46,000 bases of DNA, from NCBI GenBank assembly GCA_028872875.1, contig JAGWOC010000022.1:1-46000 (forward strand), in the 5' to 3' direction. A program made the position numbers and the translations under genes. The notes under the pieces are model-generated. The model was not told where the DNA came from. It worked only from the letters and a program-made list of their open reading frames with translations, and did not search any database. Within the stretch, counting starts at the first letter, position 1; every line of letters starts with the position of its first letter. Below, in pieces: positions 6,982-15,427 of this stretch. This DNA is from Chloroflexota bacterium. GTDB lineage: Bacteria; Chloroflexota; Dehalococcoidia; DSTF01; JACRBR01.

Positions 6982-8877
6982 GTGACCACCACCCGCTTCG
7001 CCGAACGGCTCGCCCGCGTGCCCACGGGGCCGGGCGTCTACATCATGCGCGGCGCCCAGGGCACCGTGATCTACGTGGGCAAGGCGGCCAGCCTGCGCAA
7101 CCGCCTGCGCTCCTACTTTGGGTCGCCTGCGAGCATGGAGCCGAAGACCCACGCCCTCTCGGAGTCCATCGCCGACTTCGAGTACGTCCTCACCCACACC
7201 GAACAGGAGGCGCTGCACCTCGAGGCGGAGCTGGTCAAGCGGCACCAACCCCTCTTCAACATCCGCCTCAAGGACGACAAGCACTACCCCTACCTCAAGG
7301 TCGACCTGGCCGACGCCTGGCCGCGCGTCTACATCACCCGCCGGGTCGAGAAGGACGGCGCCCGCTACTTCGGCCCCTACGCGAACGCCGGCTCCGTCCG
7401 CCGCACGCTCGACATCGTCAACAAGCTCTTCCCGTGGCGCTCGTGCACCAAGACGATCACCGGCACCGACCCGCGCCCGTGCCTGGACTACTACATCCAC
7501 CGCTGCATCGCCCCTTGCACGGGCTACTGCACGAAGGAGGAGTACGACGAGGTGATCCGGCAGGTGGTTCTGTTCCTCGAAGGGCGCACGGAGGAGGTCG
7601 TGCGCGGCCTCAAGCGGCAGATGGCGCTGGCGTCGGCGGCGCTGGACTACGAGCGCGCGGCGCGCATCCGCGACCAGATCGAGGCGATCGGACGCGTGAC
7701 GGAGCGCCAGACCGTCGCCAGCACGAAGCGCGCCGACGAGGACATCTTCGGGCTCGACCGCGGCGACGGCGAGGCGGTCGTGCAGGTGCTCTTCGTCCGC
7801 GGCACGCGCATGGTCGGCACGGACAGCTTCACGCTCGACGGCACGAAGGACGAGCCGGACGGCGCGGTGATGGCGAGCTTCGTCAAGCAGTTCTACGGGT
7901 CCGCAACCTACGTGCCCAGGAGGGTGTACGTCCCCGTCGATCCGCCCGAGCATGAGTTGATCGAGCAGTTCCTCGCTGACCGTCGTGGTTCGAAGGTCGA
8001 CGTGATCGTGCCTGCGCGCGGCGAGAAGCGCCGCCTCGTCGAGATGGCCGCGAAGAACGCCCGCGAGGCGCGGGCGATGGCGCACGTCAAATGGCTCGCC
8101 GACCGCGGCAAGACGAGCGCCGCACTCGAGGTGCTGCAGGACGCGCTGGACCTGCCCGCGCCGCCGCACCGGATCGAATGCTATGACATCTCCAACATCC
8201 AGGGCACGAACTCCGTTGGGTCGATGGTGGTGTTCGCCGACGGCCACCCGCGGCCGCAGGAGTACCGCCGTTTCCGCATCAAGTCCGTCGAGGGCGCCAA
8301 CGACTTCGCGTCGATGGCGGAGGTGCTGCGCCGCCGCTTCGCGCGCGCCCGGGAGCAGGTGCTGCGCGAGGCTGGCGCGACCGCGCCCGGACCCGCCGTC
8401 GGCGACGGCCGGGGCGACGGCGGCCGGCGCGCGCAGGACGCGTCCTTCGCGGCGCTGCCGGATCTCGTGATCATCGACGGCGGCAAGGGGCAGCTCTCCG
8501 CCGTCAGCGACGTCATGCGCGAGATGGGGGTGCAGGCGATCCCCACCGTCGGCCTGGCCAAGCAGCACGAGGAGATCTACGTCCAGGAGGCGGCCGAGCC
8601 GGTGGTGCTGCCGCGCGCCTCCGAAGCGCTCTACCTCGTGCAGCGTATCCGTGACGAGGCCCACCGCTTCGCCATCACCTACCATCGCGGCCTGCGCAAG
8701 AAGGCTGGGTTCCAGTCCGCGCTCGACGCCATACCGGGAGTCGGACCGAAGCGGAAGAAGGCGCTTCTCCGCAAGTTCGGCTCCGTCCGGGGCGTCCGCG
8801 AGGCCTCGGTCGACGAGATCGCCGCCACCGTCGGATTCACGGCCAGGCTTGCGGAGACCGTGAAGACGAAGGTGTGA
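6982..8877 (+). CDS. uvrC: Excinuclease ABC subunit C
   Basis: UvrC makes the dual incisions of nucleotide excision repair in complex with UvrB. The 631-residue product matches the usual length of about 600. It has an N-terminal GIY-YIG nuclease domain (GPGVYIMRG ... VIYVGKAASLRNRLRSYF), a Cys-bearing loop (CLDYYIHRCIAPCTGYC), a central UVR motif (LDYERAARIRDQIEAIG) and the RNase H-like second nuclease domain (ECYDISNIQGTNSVGSMVVF and LVIIDGGKGQL). It ends in helix-hairpin-helix motifs (IPGVGPKRKKALLRKFGS). GTG 6982 is chosen because the GIY-YIG domain begins immediately after it and a -10 box sits 6 bases upstream. The open frame extends 5' to 6268, but that stretch overlaps the PPOX gene and is non-coding in character. 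Confidence 0.96.
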   Translation: MTTTRFAERLARVPTGPGVYIMRGAQGTVIYVGKAASLRNRLRSYFGSPASMEPKTHALSESIADFEYVLTHTEQEALHLEAELVKRHQPLFNIRLKDDKHYPYLKVDLADAWPRVYITRRVEKDGARYFGPYANAGSVRRTLDIVNKLFPWRSCTKTITGTDPRPCLDYYIHRCIAPCTGYCTKEEYDEVIRQVVLFLEGRTEEVVRGLKRQMALASAALDYERAARIRDQIEAIGRVTERQTVASTKRADEDIFGLDRGDGEAVVQVLFVRGTRMVGTDSFTLDGTKDEPDGAVMASFVKQFYGSATYVPRRVYVPVDPPEHELIEQFLADRRGSKVDVIVPARGEKRRLVEMAAKNAREARAMAHVKWLADRGKTSAALEVLQDALDLPAPPHRIECYDISNIQGTNSVGSMVVFADGHPRPQEYRRFRIKSVEGANDFASMAEVLRRRFARAREQVLREAGATAPGPAVGDGRGDGGRRAQDASFAALPDLVIIDGGKGQLSAVSDVMREMGVQAIPTVGLAKQHEEIYVQEAAEPVVLPRASEALYLVQRIRDEAHRFAITYHRGLRKKAGFQSALDAIPGVGPKRKKALLRKFGSVRGVREASVDEIAATVGFTARLAETVKTKV

Positions 8878-8893
8878 GGCCGAAGGGGAGCCC

Positions 8894-9001
8894 ATGTCCC
8901 ACCTGCACCCGCGCATGCTGACCCGCTCGCCGTACCCGGCACGCGGCGCCTGCCCGGCGGCCCGTCCGAATCACGAGCCGCCCGCCGGAGAATCCGCCTG
9001 A
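8894..9001 (+). CDS. Possible 35-residue small ORF between uvrC and pcm
   Basis: ATG 8894 follows a good Shine-Dalgarno sequence (GAAGGGGAG, 3-base spacing). The frame ends at TGA 8999-9001, only two bases before the pcm start. The peptide begins MSHLHPRMLTRSPYP and has no recognisable domain. The placement would couple its translation to pcm, which lacks a strong site of its own. It may be chance in GC-rich DNA. Confidence 0.3.
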   Translation: MSHLHPRMLTRSPYPARGACPAARPNHEPPAGESA

Positions 9002-9003
9002 GC

Positions 9004-9693
9004 ATGGACAGCGGCGACCGCTACGCCATCCGGCGCGAGGCCATGCTGCGTCTCCTGCGCCGCGAGGTGCGCGACGAGCGCGTGCTCGCCGCCATGGCGG
9101 CCGTGCCGCGCGAGGAGTTCGTGCCGCCGCACCTGCGCGCGTACGCGTACGACGACCGCGCGCTGCCGATCGGCGAGGGACAGACGATCTCGCAGCCCCT
9201 GATCGTCGCGCTCATGCTCCAGGCACTGGAGGTCGGCCCCGGTGATCGCGTGCTCGATGTTGGCACCGGCTCCGGCTACCAGGCGGCCGTGCTGTCGGCA
9301 CTCGCGCGCGAGGTGGTGACGGTCGAGCGCATCGAGGCGCTGCTCGCGCGCGCGCGCGCCGTGCTGAGGCGCCTCCATTGCGACAACGTGACCCTGCACC
9401 TCGCCGGGGATGTGCTCGGCTGGCCGGAGCGTGCACCCTACGACGCGATCGTCATCGCGGCGGCGGCGCCGCACGTCCCACGGGCGCTCGTCGATCAGCT
9501 CGCGGAGGGCGGCCGCATGGTGCTGCCCATCGGCGGGCGGCGCGAACAGCAGCTCGTGCGCGTGCGCAAGACGCCGCATGGCATCGACCTCGCGCGTCTC
9601 GGCGGCTGCGCCTTCGTGCCGCTGATCGCGCGCGATGCCTGGCCCGCCGGTGCGGACAGCGATCAGGCTTCGGGAAGGATCACCGTGCCATAG
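9004..9693 (+). CDS. pcm: Protein-L-isoaspartate O-methyltransferase
   Basis: The enzyme methylates isoaspartyl residues in damaged proteins using SAM, starting their repair. The 229-residue protein shows the family's conserved blocks: VPREEFVPPHLRAYAYDDRA, where the substrate-binding loop precedes LPIGEGQTISQP; SAM motif I VLDVGTGSGYQAAVLS; the acidic VTVERIEAL; and the post-motif block DAIVIAAAAPHVP ... LAEGGRMVLPIG. Length is as expected for bacterial PCMT (about 210-220). It is cytoplasmic. The gene lies 126 bases after uvrC, probably in the same transcript, and is followed by a small hairpin at 9752-9767. Confidence 0.93.
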   Translation: MDSGDRYAIRREAMLRLLRREVRDERVLAAMAAVPREEFVPPHLRAYAYDDRALPIGEGQTISQPLIVALMLQALEVGPGDRVLDVGTGSGYQAAVLSALAREVVTVERIEALLARARAVLRRLHCDNVTLHLAGDVLGWPERAPYDAIVIAAAAPHVPRALVDQLAEGGRMVLPIGGRREQQLVRVRKTPHGIDLARLGGCAFVPLIARDAWPAGADSDQASGRITVP

Positions 9694-9790
9694 TCGCGGC
9701 GAATGATCGCCGCACATCCGGTTCGGCTACTCGTATCGGCGTGGTGGGAAATGCGGGTGCTCCCGCACTAGACTCTGACAGAAGTCGTGC

Positions 9791-9796
9791 TACAAT
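9791..9796 (+). promoter_or_regulatory. -10 box of the xerC promoter
   Basis: TACAAT precedes xerC, with a predicted start about 50 bases before ATG 9853. An in-frame TTG at 9802 would give a leaderless longer form. No convincing -35 box is visible. Confidence 0.45.
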
Positions 9797-9852
9797 CGCC
9801 CTTGCATTTCCTCCTCCCCTCCGGCGTCGTCGAGGTCCAGATCGAGGGCACA

Positions 9853-10758
9853 ATGGACGATCGCATCGGCCACTTCCTCAGTTTCATGTCCGTGGAGAAG
9901 GGCGCATCCGGCAACACCGTCGCCGCGTACCGCAATGACCTGCAACAGTTCGACAGCTACCTGACCAGCGTCGCGGGCAACGGCCGGGCGCGCGACTGGG
10001 AGGGACTCGAGCGCGCGATCATCACGGACTACCTGCTCGCGCTCAAGCGCAAGAACTACGCCGAGGCCACGGTGGCGCGCAAGGTCGCGGCGATCAAGTC
10101 GTTCTTTCAGTACCTGCAGGCCGAGGGCATGATCCGGCGCAATCCGGCCGAGAGCCTCGAGTCGCCGCGCGTCGGGCGCTCCTTGCCGAAGCCCCTGAGC
10201 GTCACCGAGATCGATGAGTTGCTCGAACAGCCCATGAAGCGCAATACGCCTGAGGCAAGGCGGGACCGCGCGATGCTCGAGCTGCTGTACGCCTCTGGCA
10301 TGCGCGTCACGGAGTTGGTGTCGCTTGACGTGGACGACGTGAACATCTCCGCGTCGTACGTCCGCTGTATGGGGAAGGGCTCCAAGGAACGGACCATCCC
10401 GATCCACGAGCAGGCCGTGGCAGCCGTTGTCGCCTACCTCGACAGCGGGCGTGCGGCCCTCGTGAAGCACCGCAAGGAGGGGGCCCTGTTCGTGAACCGG
10501 CGCGGCGAGCGTCTCACCCGGCAGGGCTTCTGGCTCATCCTCAAGCAGTACGCGAAAGAAGCGAACATCGCCACGGCCGTGACTCCGCACGTCTTGCGGC
10601 ATTCCTTCGCCACCCATATGCTGCGGGGCGGAGCGCCGCTCCGCAACGTGCAAGAGCTGCTGGGGCATGCGAATATCTCCACCACGCAGGTGTACACCCA
10701 GATCGCCAGCGAGCAGGTCCGCCAGGTCTACGAGAGAGCCCACCCCCGCGCCCGCTGA
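9853..10758 (+). CDS. xerC: Site-specific tyrosine recombinase XerC/XerD family
   Basis: The 301-residue product has an N-terminal SAM-like core-binding domain (residues 1-90, HFLSFMSVEKGASGNTVAAYR) and a C-terminal catalytic domain. All active-site residues of tyrosine recombinases are visible: Arg in ASGMRVTEL, Lys in GKGSKERTIP, His-x-x-Arg in HVLRHSFATHML, His in LLGHANIS and the nucleophilic Tyr in TTQVYTQ. It resolves chromosome dimers at dif in most bacteria. Length and the lack of phage or integron genes nearby favour the housekeeping Xer role. ATG 9853 is chosen because Xer proteins usually begin just before this FL..l...kG.S..T motif. Whether it is XerC or XerD cannot be settled, as many Chloroflexota and related bacteria may use one enzyme. 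Confidence 0.92.
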   Translation: MDDRIGHFLSFMSVEKGASGNTVAAYRNDLQQFDSYLTSVAGNGRARDWEGLERAIITDYLLALKRKNYAEATVARKVAAIKSFFQYLQAEGMIRRNPAESLESPRVGRSLPKPLSVTEIDELLEQPMKRNTPEARRDRAMLELLYASGMRVTELVSLDVDDVNISASYVRCMGKGSKERTIPIHEQAVAAVVAYLDSGRAALVKHRKEGALFVNRRGERLTRQGFWLILKQYAKEANIATAVTPHVLRHSFATHMLRGGAPLRNVQELLGHANISTTQVYTQIASEQVRQVYERAHPRAR

Positions 10759-12718
10759 TCCCGTCCGCGCCGCCCGCCCAAACTCCGGCCGTCTCCGATG
10801 CGGGACGGCCGTCCTGTTCGTCGTGCTCCTCGCCCTCGCGACGGCGTGCAGCGGCGCGAAGTCCGGCGGGGCGCCTGCGTCCCTGGCCTCACCCGCGGCC
10901 ACCGCGCTGGCGCCGTCACCGTCGCCGCAGCCTCCGTCGCTCGCAAGCCAGATCGGCCCGCGCGGTGGCCTCCCGAAGGACAACCCGATCGGCCTTGCGG
11001 CGCGCTACGGCCGGACCCAGGGGCGCGCGCCCGCCGCCAAGCCGTTCGTCGGCGAGGCGAACGTCGGCTCACAGCGCACGTTCATCGTGATGCAGATCAA
11101 CGGCGACACGCTCGCCCAGCAGGCGCCCCCGATGGTGAGCACCATCACGGCGACCTTGCGCGTGAAGACCGCGCACGCCTACTTCTACGAGGACAACGCG
11201 CTCGCGGTGAGCACCGCCGGGATCCAGGCCGCGGCCGACCAGTTCGAGTCCAGCGTCTGGCCCGTCGTCACCGGCGCCTTCGGCGAGCCCGCGATCCCCG
11301 GCGTCGATGGCGACCCGCGCATCATCGTGCTCCAGGCCGACCTCGGCGGCGCCGTCGGCGGCTACTTCGCGCAGGATGACGAGTACCTGAAGGCGGTCGA
11401 GCCGTTGAGCAACGAAGCAGAGATGGTGTACTTGAACCGTACGTTGATCCCGGGCGGTGCCACGTACAAGGTCGTGCTCGCCCATGAGCTCCAACACCTC
11501 ATCCACGCCAGGAACGACCCCTACGAAGAAGCCTGGGTCAACGAAGGTCTGTCCGAGGATGCGCTGATGCTGGCAGGCGGTGCCGCGTCCAGCATCGACG
11601 CCTTCGCCCGGCAGCCGCAGACGCAGCTCAACGCCTGGGACAACGTGGGCAGCGCACCGCACTACGGCGCGAGCGCGGCGTTCTTCCGCTATCTGACGAG
11701 CCGCTTCGGCGGTGACGCGTCGTACGGCACGATCGCCCGCGAGCCCGGCGACGGCCCCGTCGGGGTCGACCAGTTCCTCCAGTCGGCCGGCCAGCCGCTG
11801 CGTTTCCGCGACGTCTTCGCCGACTGGATCGCGGCCAACATCCTCAACATGCCGTCCGGCCCGTACGGCAATCCGAAGCGTCCGCTCAGCGTGGCGGTCG
11901 ACCGGACGCTCGCCCCCGGCTCATCCGTCAGCGGCGCGGCGAGCCAGTTTGGCACGGACTACTACCGCCTGCCGCTGGCTGGCGGCGACTACGTGCTGAA
12001 GTTCAGCGGCCAGCGCCATGTCCCAGTCCTGCCGACGCGCCCGCCCGACGGCGGGCCGCTGTTCTGGGGCAACGCCGAGGACAACATCGACACCCGCCTG
12101 ACGCGCACGGTCGACCTGACCGGCGCGCAGGATCCCGTCCTCACGTTCAAGACCTGGTACGACATCGAACGCTGGTTCGACTGGGGCTACGTCTCCGTCT
12201 CGACCGATGGCGGCCAGACGTGGAAGGCGCTCCCGGGCGGCCACACGACGAGCGACGACCCCGCGCGCTCCGCCTACGGCCCCGGCTACACCGGCGAGAG
12301 CGGCGGCGGCGCGGCGCCGGCATGGATCGATGAGCGCGTCAGCCTGGCGAAGTACGCCGGCCAGAAGATCCTGCTCCGCTTCGAGTACGTGACCGACGGC
12401 TCGACGCACGGCGAGGGTTGGGCGGTCGATGCCCTCGCCTTCAGCGGCGCACCGGCCGCCGGCGACGCGGCGGCCGGCTGGCGCAGCGAGGGCTGGGTGC
12501 GCATCGACGCACCCCTGCCCCAGACGTACATCGTCCGGGTGATCGAACGGCTCGCCGGCGGCGGGACGGCCGTCCGCGACATCCCGCTCGACGCGTCGGA
12601 GAGCGGCCAGCTCCGCCTGAGCGGCGCGGGCGTCGAGCAGGCGACGCTGGCCATCGCGGGATCGACCGAAGGCACCGACCAGAAGGCGCCGTACCGGGTC
12701 GAGCTGGGCCGGCCCTGA
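10667..12718 (+). CDS. Secreted lipoprotein with HExxH zinc-metalloprotease motif and MAM-like C-terminal domain
   Basis: The frame encodes up to 683 residues. A hydrophobic signal segment (LFVVLLALATA) ends at a lipobox-like Cys61 (LATAC-S), followed by a Pro/Ser linker. The catalytic region has HELQHLIH at 273-280 and a downstream glutamate in VNEGLSEDALM near 293, the gluzincin-like arrangement seen in hyicolysin (M30)-type and related secreted peptidases. Residues about 480-590 form a beta domain resembling the C-terminal domain of immune inhibitor A (STDGGQTWKAL ... GYTGESGG ... RFEYVTDGST). The only ATG, 10667, lies inside xerC and gives an implausibly long, Arg-rich leader. No ATG, GTG or TTG occurs between it and the signal core except GTG 10823, which is too late, so the true start is unresolved. 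Confidence 0.75.
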   Translation: MRISPPRRCTPRSPASRSARSTREPTPAPADPVRAARPNSGRLRCGTAVLFVVLLALATACSGAKSGGAPASLASPAATALAPSPSPQPPSLASQIGPRGGLPKDNPIGLAARYGRTQGRAPAAKPFVGEANVGSQRTFIVMQINGDTLAQQAPPMVSTITATLRVKTAHAYFYEDNALAVSTAGIQAAADQFESSVWPVVTGAFGEPAIPGVDGDPRIIVLQADLGGAVGGYFAQDDEYLKAVEPLSNEAEMVYLNRTLIPGGATYKVVLAHELQHLIHARNDPYEEAWVNEGLSEDALMLAGGAASSIDAFARQPQTQLNAWDNVGSAPHYGASAAFFRYLTSRFGGDASYGTIAREPGDGPVGVDQFLQSAGQPLRFRDVFADWIAANILNMPSGPYGNPKRPLSVAVDRTLAPGSSVSGAASQFGTDYYRLPLAGGDYVLKFSGQRHVPVLPTRPPDGGPLFWGNAEDNIDTRLTRTVDLTGAQDPVLTFKTWYDIERWFDWGYVSVSTDGGQTWKALPGGHTTSDDPARSAYGPGYTGESGGGAAPAWIDERVSLAKYAGQKILLRFEYVTDGSTHGEGWAVDALAFSGAPAAGDAAAGWRSEGWVRIDAPLPQTYIVRVIERLAGGGTAVRDIPLDASESGQLRLSGAGVEQATLAIAGSTEGTDQKAPYRVELGRP

Positions 12719-12734
12719 CGCCCGTGGCGCTCGC

Positions 12735-13316
12735 CTACCAGAGGTTGACGACGGCGTCGAGCGGCTGGCCGCCGGGCATCGTGCGCTCGATGGTGACGGG
12801 CGGCGCGCCGCCGGCGCGCAGCGCGAGCGTGAAGCGCTGGCCGGCCGCGATCGCCGGCGTGATGCCGCGCACATCGACGACGACTTCCGCCAGCTCGCCC
12901 GGCTGCAGGAGCGTATCGCCATTGCCGCTCATCCAGACGATGCTGTACGGAAGGTCGGGGATCAGCACCGTCGCCGAGACGTAGCTCACGACGAGGCGGC
13001 CCGATGTGGCGTGCGGGTCGAGGTTGACGGCGCCGCCGCCGGCGGCCGTGGTCAGGTCAACCATGACCTGCGTCGCCCGCGTGCCGTCGGTCTGGGCGAG
13101 GACGGGGCCGTCGACCTGGACGCCGGTCGTCGCCAGGGCCAGGGCCCGTTGGGCGGTCTGCTCCAATTGGAGCGAGGCCGTCGTCCCCGTGCTGAGCACG
13201 ACACCGGCGAACAGCGACGACACCAGCACGATCGCGCCGGCGATGGCGGCGAGCTCGACGCCAGTGATCCCGTCGTCCGGGCGGAAGCGGAGCAGCAGAC
13301 GAACTGTGCGAGACAT
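12735..13316 (-). CDS. Second, isolated archaellin with class III signal peptide
   Basis: The 193-residue protein reads from ATG 13314-13316 to TAG at 12735. The N-terminus is an archaellin-type class III leader: a short basic stretch (RTVRLLLRFRPDDG) with a predicted prepilin-peptidase-type cut after Gly16, then ITGVELAAIAGAIVLV and VVLSTG, with the conserved Glu at mature position 5. The following segment ends TGVQVDGPVL, as in archaeal ArlB. The C-terminal half aligns in register with the truncated archaellin at 1-348. It lies about 12 kb from that gene, on the opposite strand, facing the metalloprotease gene. It may be a minor or alternative filament subunit. An in-frame TTG at 13355 is a possible but weaker start. 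Confidence 0.85.
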   Translation of the reverse strand: MSRTVRLLLRFRPDDGITGVELAAIAGAIVLVSSLFAGVVLSTGTTASLQLEQTAQRALALATTGVQVDGPVLAQTDGTRATQVMVDLTTAAGGGAVNLDPHATSGRLVVSYVSATVLIPDLPYSIVWMSGNGDTLLQPGELAEVVVDVRGITPAIAAGQRFTLALRAGGAPPVTIERTMPGGQPLDAVVNLW

Positions 13317-13446
13317 CGAGCCCCCACGTGAGATGGCGGGGCTCACAGAGATCAACGCGCCGGCGGGAGCGCCGTATCAGTGAGAGGGCGGGGCCGCAGC
13401 CTGAGCGGACCAGTGACACGGGCACCGGCATGTGCCACCATGAGGG

Positions 13447-14871
13447 ATGAATCCCATTCAGCAAGCTCCCGCGTATGGCGTGCGGCGCCGCTCGGCGGCG
13501 CCCCACAACCGGGTGCGGCGCTTCATCAACGTGGGCCAGATGCTCGCGCGCGTCTTCATCGGCTACAAGGTGATTAGCCTGCGGGAGAAGCGCAGCGGCA
13601 ACGCGTGGGCGGCGCCGCGCCGGGAGCAGCACCACCGGTGGAGCGCGCGCAAGTTCTACGAGGCGGCGGTCCGCAACCAGGGGCTGCTGATCAAGACGGG
13701 CCAGTTCCTGGGCACCCGCCCGGACGTGCTCCCTGACGCCTACGTCGAGGTGCTGTCCGGCCTCCAGGATGAGGTGCCGCCCGAGTCCTTCGACAACATC
13801 CGCCGCGTCATCGAGCGTGAGCTGGGGTCGCCGCTCGCCGAGATCTTCGCCGAATTCGACGAGCAGCCGGTGGCCTCCGCCTCGCTGGCGCAGGTGCACC
13901 GTGCCGTGCTCAAAGATGGGCGCGTCGCGGCGGTCAAAGTGCAGTACCCCGGCATCGAGCGCATCGTCGACATCGACCTGGCCAACATGAGCTTCTTCAT
14001 CGGTGTGCTGAACAAGCTCGACCGCTCGATGGATTACCGCTTTGTCGCGGAGGAGATGCGCAGGCACATCCCCCTCGAGCTCGACTTCATCAACGAAGGA
14101 CACAACGCCGAGCGCATCGCCGCCGACTTCGCCGACGTCGAGGACATCGTCGTCCCCAAGATCTACTGGGAGCACTCGAGCCGGCGGGTGCTGACGATGG
14201 AGTACATCGACGGCGTCAAGATCACCGACTGCGAAGGCATGCGCCGCATCGGCGTCGACACGGCCGATGTCGCGAAGATCCTCGTGTTCGCGTTCGCCGA
14301 GATGATCGTGAAGTTCGGGTTCTTCCACGCCGACCCGCACCCGGGCAACCTGATGGTGCTCCCCGGCCCCAAGCTCGTGCTCATCGACTTCGGGCAGGCG
14401 AAGGAGCTCGGGCCCGCATTCCAGGAGGTGCTCGTGCGGTTCACCCGCACGATCCTGGCCGATGACAACGCCTCGATGGGGGTGGCATTCCGCGACCTCG
14501 GCTTCCGCACGAAGAAGGACGATGCCGAGGGCTACGAGCAGCTCGGCGATGCCTACGTCGGCCGCGTCGCGAAGCAGATGCACCGGACCGGCGCCGGCTG
14601 GGCCGAGGGCGAGGACTTCGAGCAGTCCTACGAGGACGTGACGAAGATCTTGCGCAAGAACAGGCTCACCGCCGTGCCGTCGGAGCTGCTGCTCGTCGGC
14701 CGCGTCTTCGGGCTGCTCAACGGCCTCAGCAAGACGCTGCGGGCGAAGACGAACATGCTCGTCGCGTTCGCCCAGCTCGCCGACGAGCTGGAGGCGGCGA
14801 AGCGCGATGGGGCCGTCCTCGCGGCCGATGCCGTGCCACCCGGTGGCACGCGGCGGTTGCTCGAGGCGTAG
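13447..14871 (+). CDS. ABC1/UbiB-family atypical protein kinase-like protein
   Basis: The 474-residue protein has the family's signature features. The KxGQ motif (LLIKTGQFLGTRPDVLP) replaces the usual nucleotide-binding helix. Next come the Ala-rich loop (PVASASLAQVHRA), the lysine strand (VAAVKVQYPG), the catalytic loop HADPHPGNLMV and the metal-binding LIDFGQAKEL. UbiB/ADCK proteins support ubiquinone or other isoprenoid-lipid metabolism and are ATPases or kinases with an unusual fold. The specific role in this organism is unknown. No ubi or men genes are adjacent. It is transcribed divergently from the isolated archaellin across a 130-base gap. Confidence 0.92.
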   Translation: MNPIQQAPAYGVRRRSAAPHNRVRRFINVGQMLARVFIGYKVISLREKRSGNAWAAPRREQHHRWSARKFYEAAVRNQGLLIKTGQFLGTRPDVLPDAYVEVLSGLQDEVPPESFDNIRRVIERELGSPLAEIFAEFDEQPVASASLAQVHRAVLKDGRVAAVKVQYPGIERIVDIDLANMSFFIGVLNKLDRSMDYRFVAEEMRRHIPLELDFINEGHNAERIAADFADVEDIVVPKIYWEHSSRRVLTMEYIDGVKITDCEGMRRIGVDTADVAKILVFAFAEMIVKFGFFHADPHPGNLMVLPGPKLVLIDFGQAKELGPAFQEVLVRFTRTILADDNASMGVAFRDLGFRTKKDDAEGYEQLGDAYVGRVAKQMHRTGAGWAEGEDFEQSYEDVTKILRKNRLTAVPSELLLVGRVFGLLNGLSKTLRAKTNMLVAFAQLADELEAAKRDGAVLAADAVPPGGTRRLLEA

Positions 14872-14948
14872 GTCGAAGCCCACCCGCCGTGCGATCCAGA
14901 TGCCCGCAAGCGGGCACCCTGACCGATGAAGATGCCCGTGCGTCGGCG

Positions 14949-15000
14949 GACCAACCCCCGGCCCCTTCCCTGCCGGGGAACGGGAGCCTGCATCGCGTGA
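14949..15000 (+). repeat. Copy 1 of a GC-rich hairpin repeat
   Basis: The segment shares the block CCCCCGGCCCCTTCCCTGC, then GGGGAA, then GGGAGC and a CG-TGTGA-like end with the copy at 15147-15199, about 85% identical by eye. The arms CCCCTTCCC and GGGGAACGGG can pair, with a mismatch, around a short loop. Confidence 0.75.
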
Positions 15001-15146
15001 ACCGCGGGAACGCCTCTGGGGCCTCGTCGCGCGGATCTGCGCGGTGATGCCGTTGCTCCTGCCATCTGCTGCCATCACCGGCGCGATCCGAATCTGGTTT
15101 CGATTTCGGTCTGCAGTTTTCATGTGCTGGAGAGCGCGGGCCGACG

Positions 15147-15199
15147 GACCTATCCCCCGGCCCCTTCCCTGCAGGGGAAGGGGAGCTTGTACCGTGTGA
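15147..15199 (+). repeat. Copy 2 of a GC-rich hairpin repeat
   Basis: This is the second copy of the element at 14949-15000, with a better palindrome: CCCCTTCCC, a short central TGCA and GGGGAAGGGG can fold into a strong hairpin. The direct orientation and the paired arms suggest a small dispersed intergenic element. Confidence 0.75.
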
Positions 15200-15427
15200 G
15201 CTGCCAGCTTGCGGGGGCGGGGCTTCGCGGGCGCAGTCATCGCGTCACGAGCATAGCCCGGCGCGCGGAGAGGTTGCAGCGGTGCGTGTCAGTGCGGGGG
15301 TTGGGCCATCCGCGACCGGCGACAGAGATTGACGCCCGGGGGGCGCAGCGCGTCTATGCTCCGAGCAGCTTCTTGGTTCTAGGTCCGCTCCGTCGTATCC
15401 TGTGCCGCATCTGGAAGGGAGCCTCCC

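Larger units (their letters stand above)
14872..15427 (+). other. 556-base gene-free region with two copies of a hairpin-bearing repeat
   Basis: No convincing gene is present on either strand. The stretch contains two related segments about 198 bases apart (separate entries) and, near its 3' end, candidate promoter elements for the CoA-transferase pair: TTGACG at 15329-15334, TATGCT at 15355-15360 and TATCCT at about 15395. Confidence 0.7.

Noticed and set aside
6811-8916. Long minus-strand open frame through uvrC joined to the PPOX-like gene
   Set aside because: Only the part after ATG 6808-6810, with its ribosome site, has coding character. The rest mirrors uvrC.
9787-9852. N-terminal extension of XerC from GTG 9787 or TTG 9802
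   Set aside because: The Xer core-binding domain normally begins at the ATG 9853 position. The extension is hydrophobic and unconserved in character, and GTG 9787 precedes the -10 box.
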